From Syntrophomonas sp. UBA1368 (GTDB taxonomy: Bacteria; Bacillota; Syntrophomonadia; Syntrophomonadales; Syntrophomonadaceae): DNA of 15,571 nucleotides. The DNA lies in NCBI GenBank assembly GCA_002305965.1, contig DBRM01000059.1, positions 587-16,157 of the forward strand, read 5' to 3'. Position 1 is the first letter of the stretch, and each line of letters opens with the position of its first letter. The notes below the pieces were generated by a model. The model saw only the letters and a program-made list of their open reading frames with translations. It searched no databases and was not told the origin of the DNA. Below are positions 14,997-15,571 of the stretch, piece after piece. The translations under genes were made by a program, and so were the position numbers.

Positions 14997-15571
14997 CTAA
15001 TTCCAAACTTCAATGATATCGAAACTAATATCCAGACTGACAGCAGAATGAGTCAGGGCACCAGAAGATATAAAATCTACGCCGGTTTGTGCAACAGCAG
15101 CGATGGTGTTTTCATTTATACCACCTGAGGCTTCCAGTAAGGCCTTTCCATTTGTTATTAAAACCGCCCTCCGCATCGTATCTGTATCCATATTATCCAG
15201 CATAATTATATCTGCGCCCGCTTCCAAAGCCTCTTTTAATTGTTCCAGGTTTTCCACCTCAACCTCGATTTTGACCGTTAGCGGAATAAGGGATCGTACT
15301 TTCTTTACGGCAGGGATAATCCCCCCTGCCGCCATAATATGATTGTCCTTGATAATGACCCCGTCAAAAAGACCCAGACGGTGATTGCGTCCCCCGCCAA
15401 TTTTGACCGCATATTTTTCCAGGAACCTAAGTCCCGGAGTTGTTTTTCTGGTATCTACCAGTTGGGCTTTATAGGGTTTAATGATTTCTGCCATATGATA
15501 AGTTTTACTGGCGATCCCTGACAATCGCTGCATAAAATTCAGGGCAGTTCTTTCTCCGGTAAGAAGCGTGG
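14997..15571 (-). CDS. nadC: nicotinate-nucleotide pyrophosphorylase (carboxylating), N-terminus outside the window
   Basis: NadC converts quinolinate and PRPP to nicotinate mononucleotide in NAD synthesis. The last 191 residues are present; about 90-100 N-terminal residues lie beyond the right edge. The frame is open to the edge and reads TLLTGERTALNFMQRLSGIA at its beginning, so the ATG at 15533 is an internal Met, not the start. Family motifs include DTRKTTPGLR, KIGGGRNHRLGL with basic residues that bind quinolinate and PRPP, EVEVENL, LDNM and ASGGIN. The stop is TAG at 14999-14997. Its place upstream of coaX fits cofactor gene clusters of Firmicutes, here interrupted by the MBOAT/SGNH pair. 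Confidence 0.95.
   Translation of the reverse strand, partial: TLLTGERTALNFMQRLSGIASKTYHMAEIIKPYKAQLVDTRKTTPGLRFLEKYAVKIGGGRNHRLGLFDGVIIKDNHIMAAGGIIPAVKKVRSLIPLTVKIEVEVENLEQLKEALEAGADIIMLDNMDTDTMRRAVLITNGKALLEASGGINENTIAAVAQTGVDFISSGALTHSAVSLDISFDIIEVWN

Overview
The window reads as chromosomal DNA of a low-to-mid GC Gram-positive bacterium of the class Clostridia. A Syntrophomonadales-like organism is my best guess, from the gene set and recall of similar neighbourhoods rather than from any search. The evidence is the coaX-dusB...greA-lysS housekeeping order typical of Firmicutes, strong AGGAGG-type ribosome binding sites with several TTG and GTG starts, near-consensus sigma-A promoters, and a CsaB-type wall-polymer pyruvyltransferase. 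There are no rRNA or tRNA genes, CRISPR arrays, insertion sequences or phage genes.

Layout. (1) Positions 1-3979, minus strand: a surface-polymer operon. A single 877-codon gene fuses a CsaB-like polysaccharide pyruvyltransferase to a MurJ/MVF-type lipid flippase. It is joined by a TAATG stop/start overlap to a DUF5693-type membrane protein that runs off the left edge. (2) 3980-4252: a divergent regulatory region with a promoter for each side and a perfect 10-bp inverted repeat. (3) 4253-5854, plus strand: a secreted GH26-like glycoside hydrolase, the only clear plus-strand gene. It converges on lysS so tightly that both stop codons lie in one TTAA. (4) 5851-7973: lysS and greA, behind a perfect TTGACA-17-TATAAT promoter. 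Between promoter and greA lies a leader that could encode a 14-residue peptide ending inside a terminator-like hairpin, a possible attenuator. (5) 7960-10393: a three-gene operon (XRE-type regulator, a protein of the family often labelled quinate 5-dehydrogenase, and an unrecognised protein), with its own promoter and overlapping palindromes at the transcription start. (6) 10391-12325: coaX and dusB, ending in an intrinsic terminator. (7) 12368-14880: an MBOAT O-acyltransferase followed by an SGNH/AlgJ-like protein. (8) 14997-15571: the C-terminal two thirds of nadC, cut by the right edge.

How the genes fit together. Two themes alternate. Housekeeping genes (nadC and coaX for NAD and CoA supply, dusB and lysS for tRNA modification and charging, greA for RNA polymerase rescue) are interleaved with cell-surface polysaccharide genes (pyruvylation and flipping by CsaB-MurJ, O-acylation by the MBOAT/SGNH pair, cleavage or remodelling by the GH26-like enzyme). 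The most notable items are the CsaB-MurJ fusion, a G7 tract at its end that could fuse it further to DUF5693 by a -1 slip, the possible greA attenuator, and the uncharacterised operon behind the XRE regulator.
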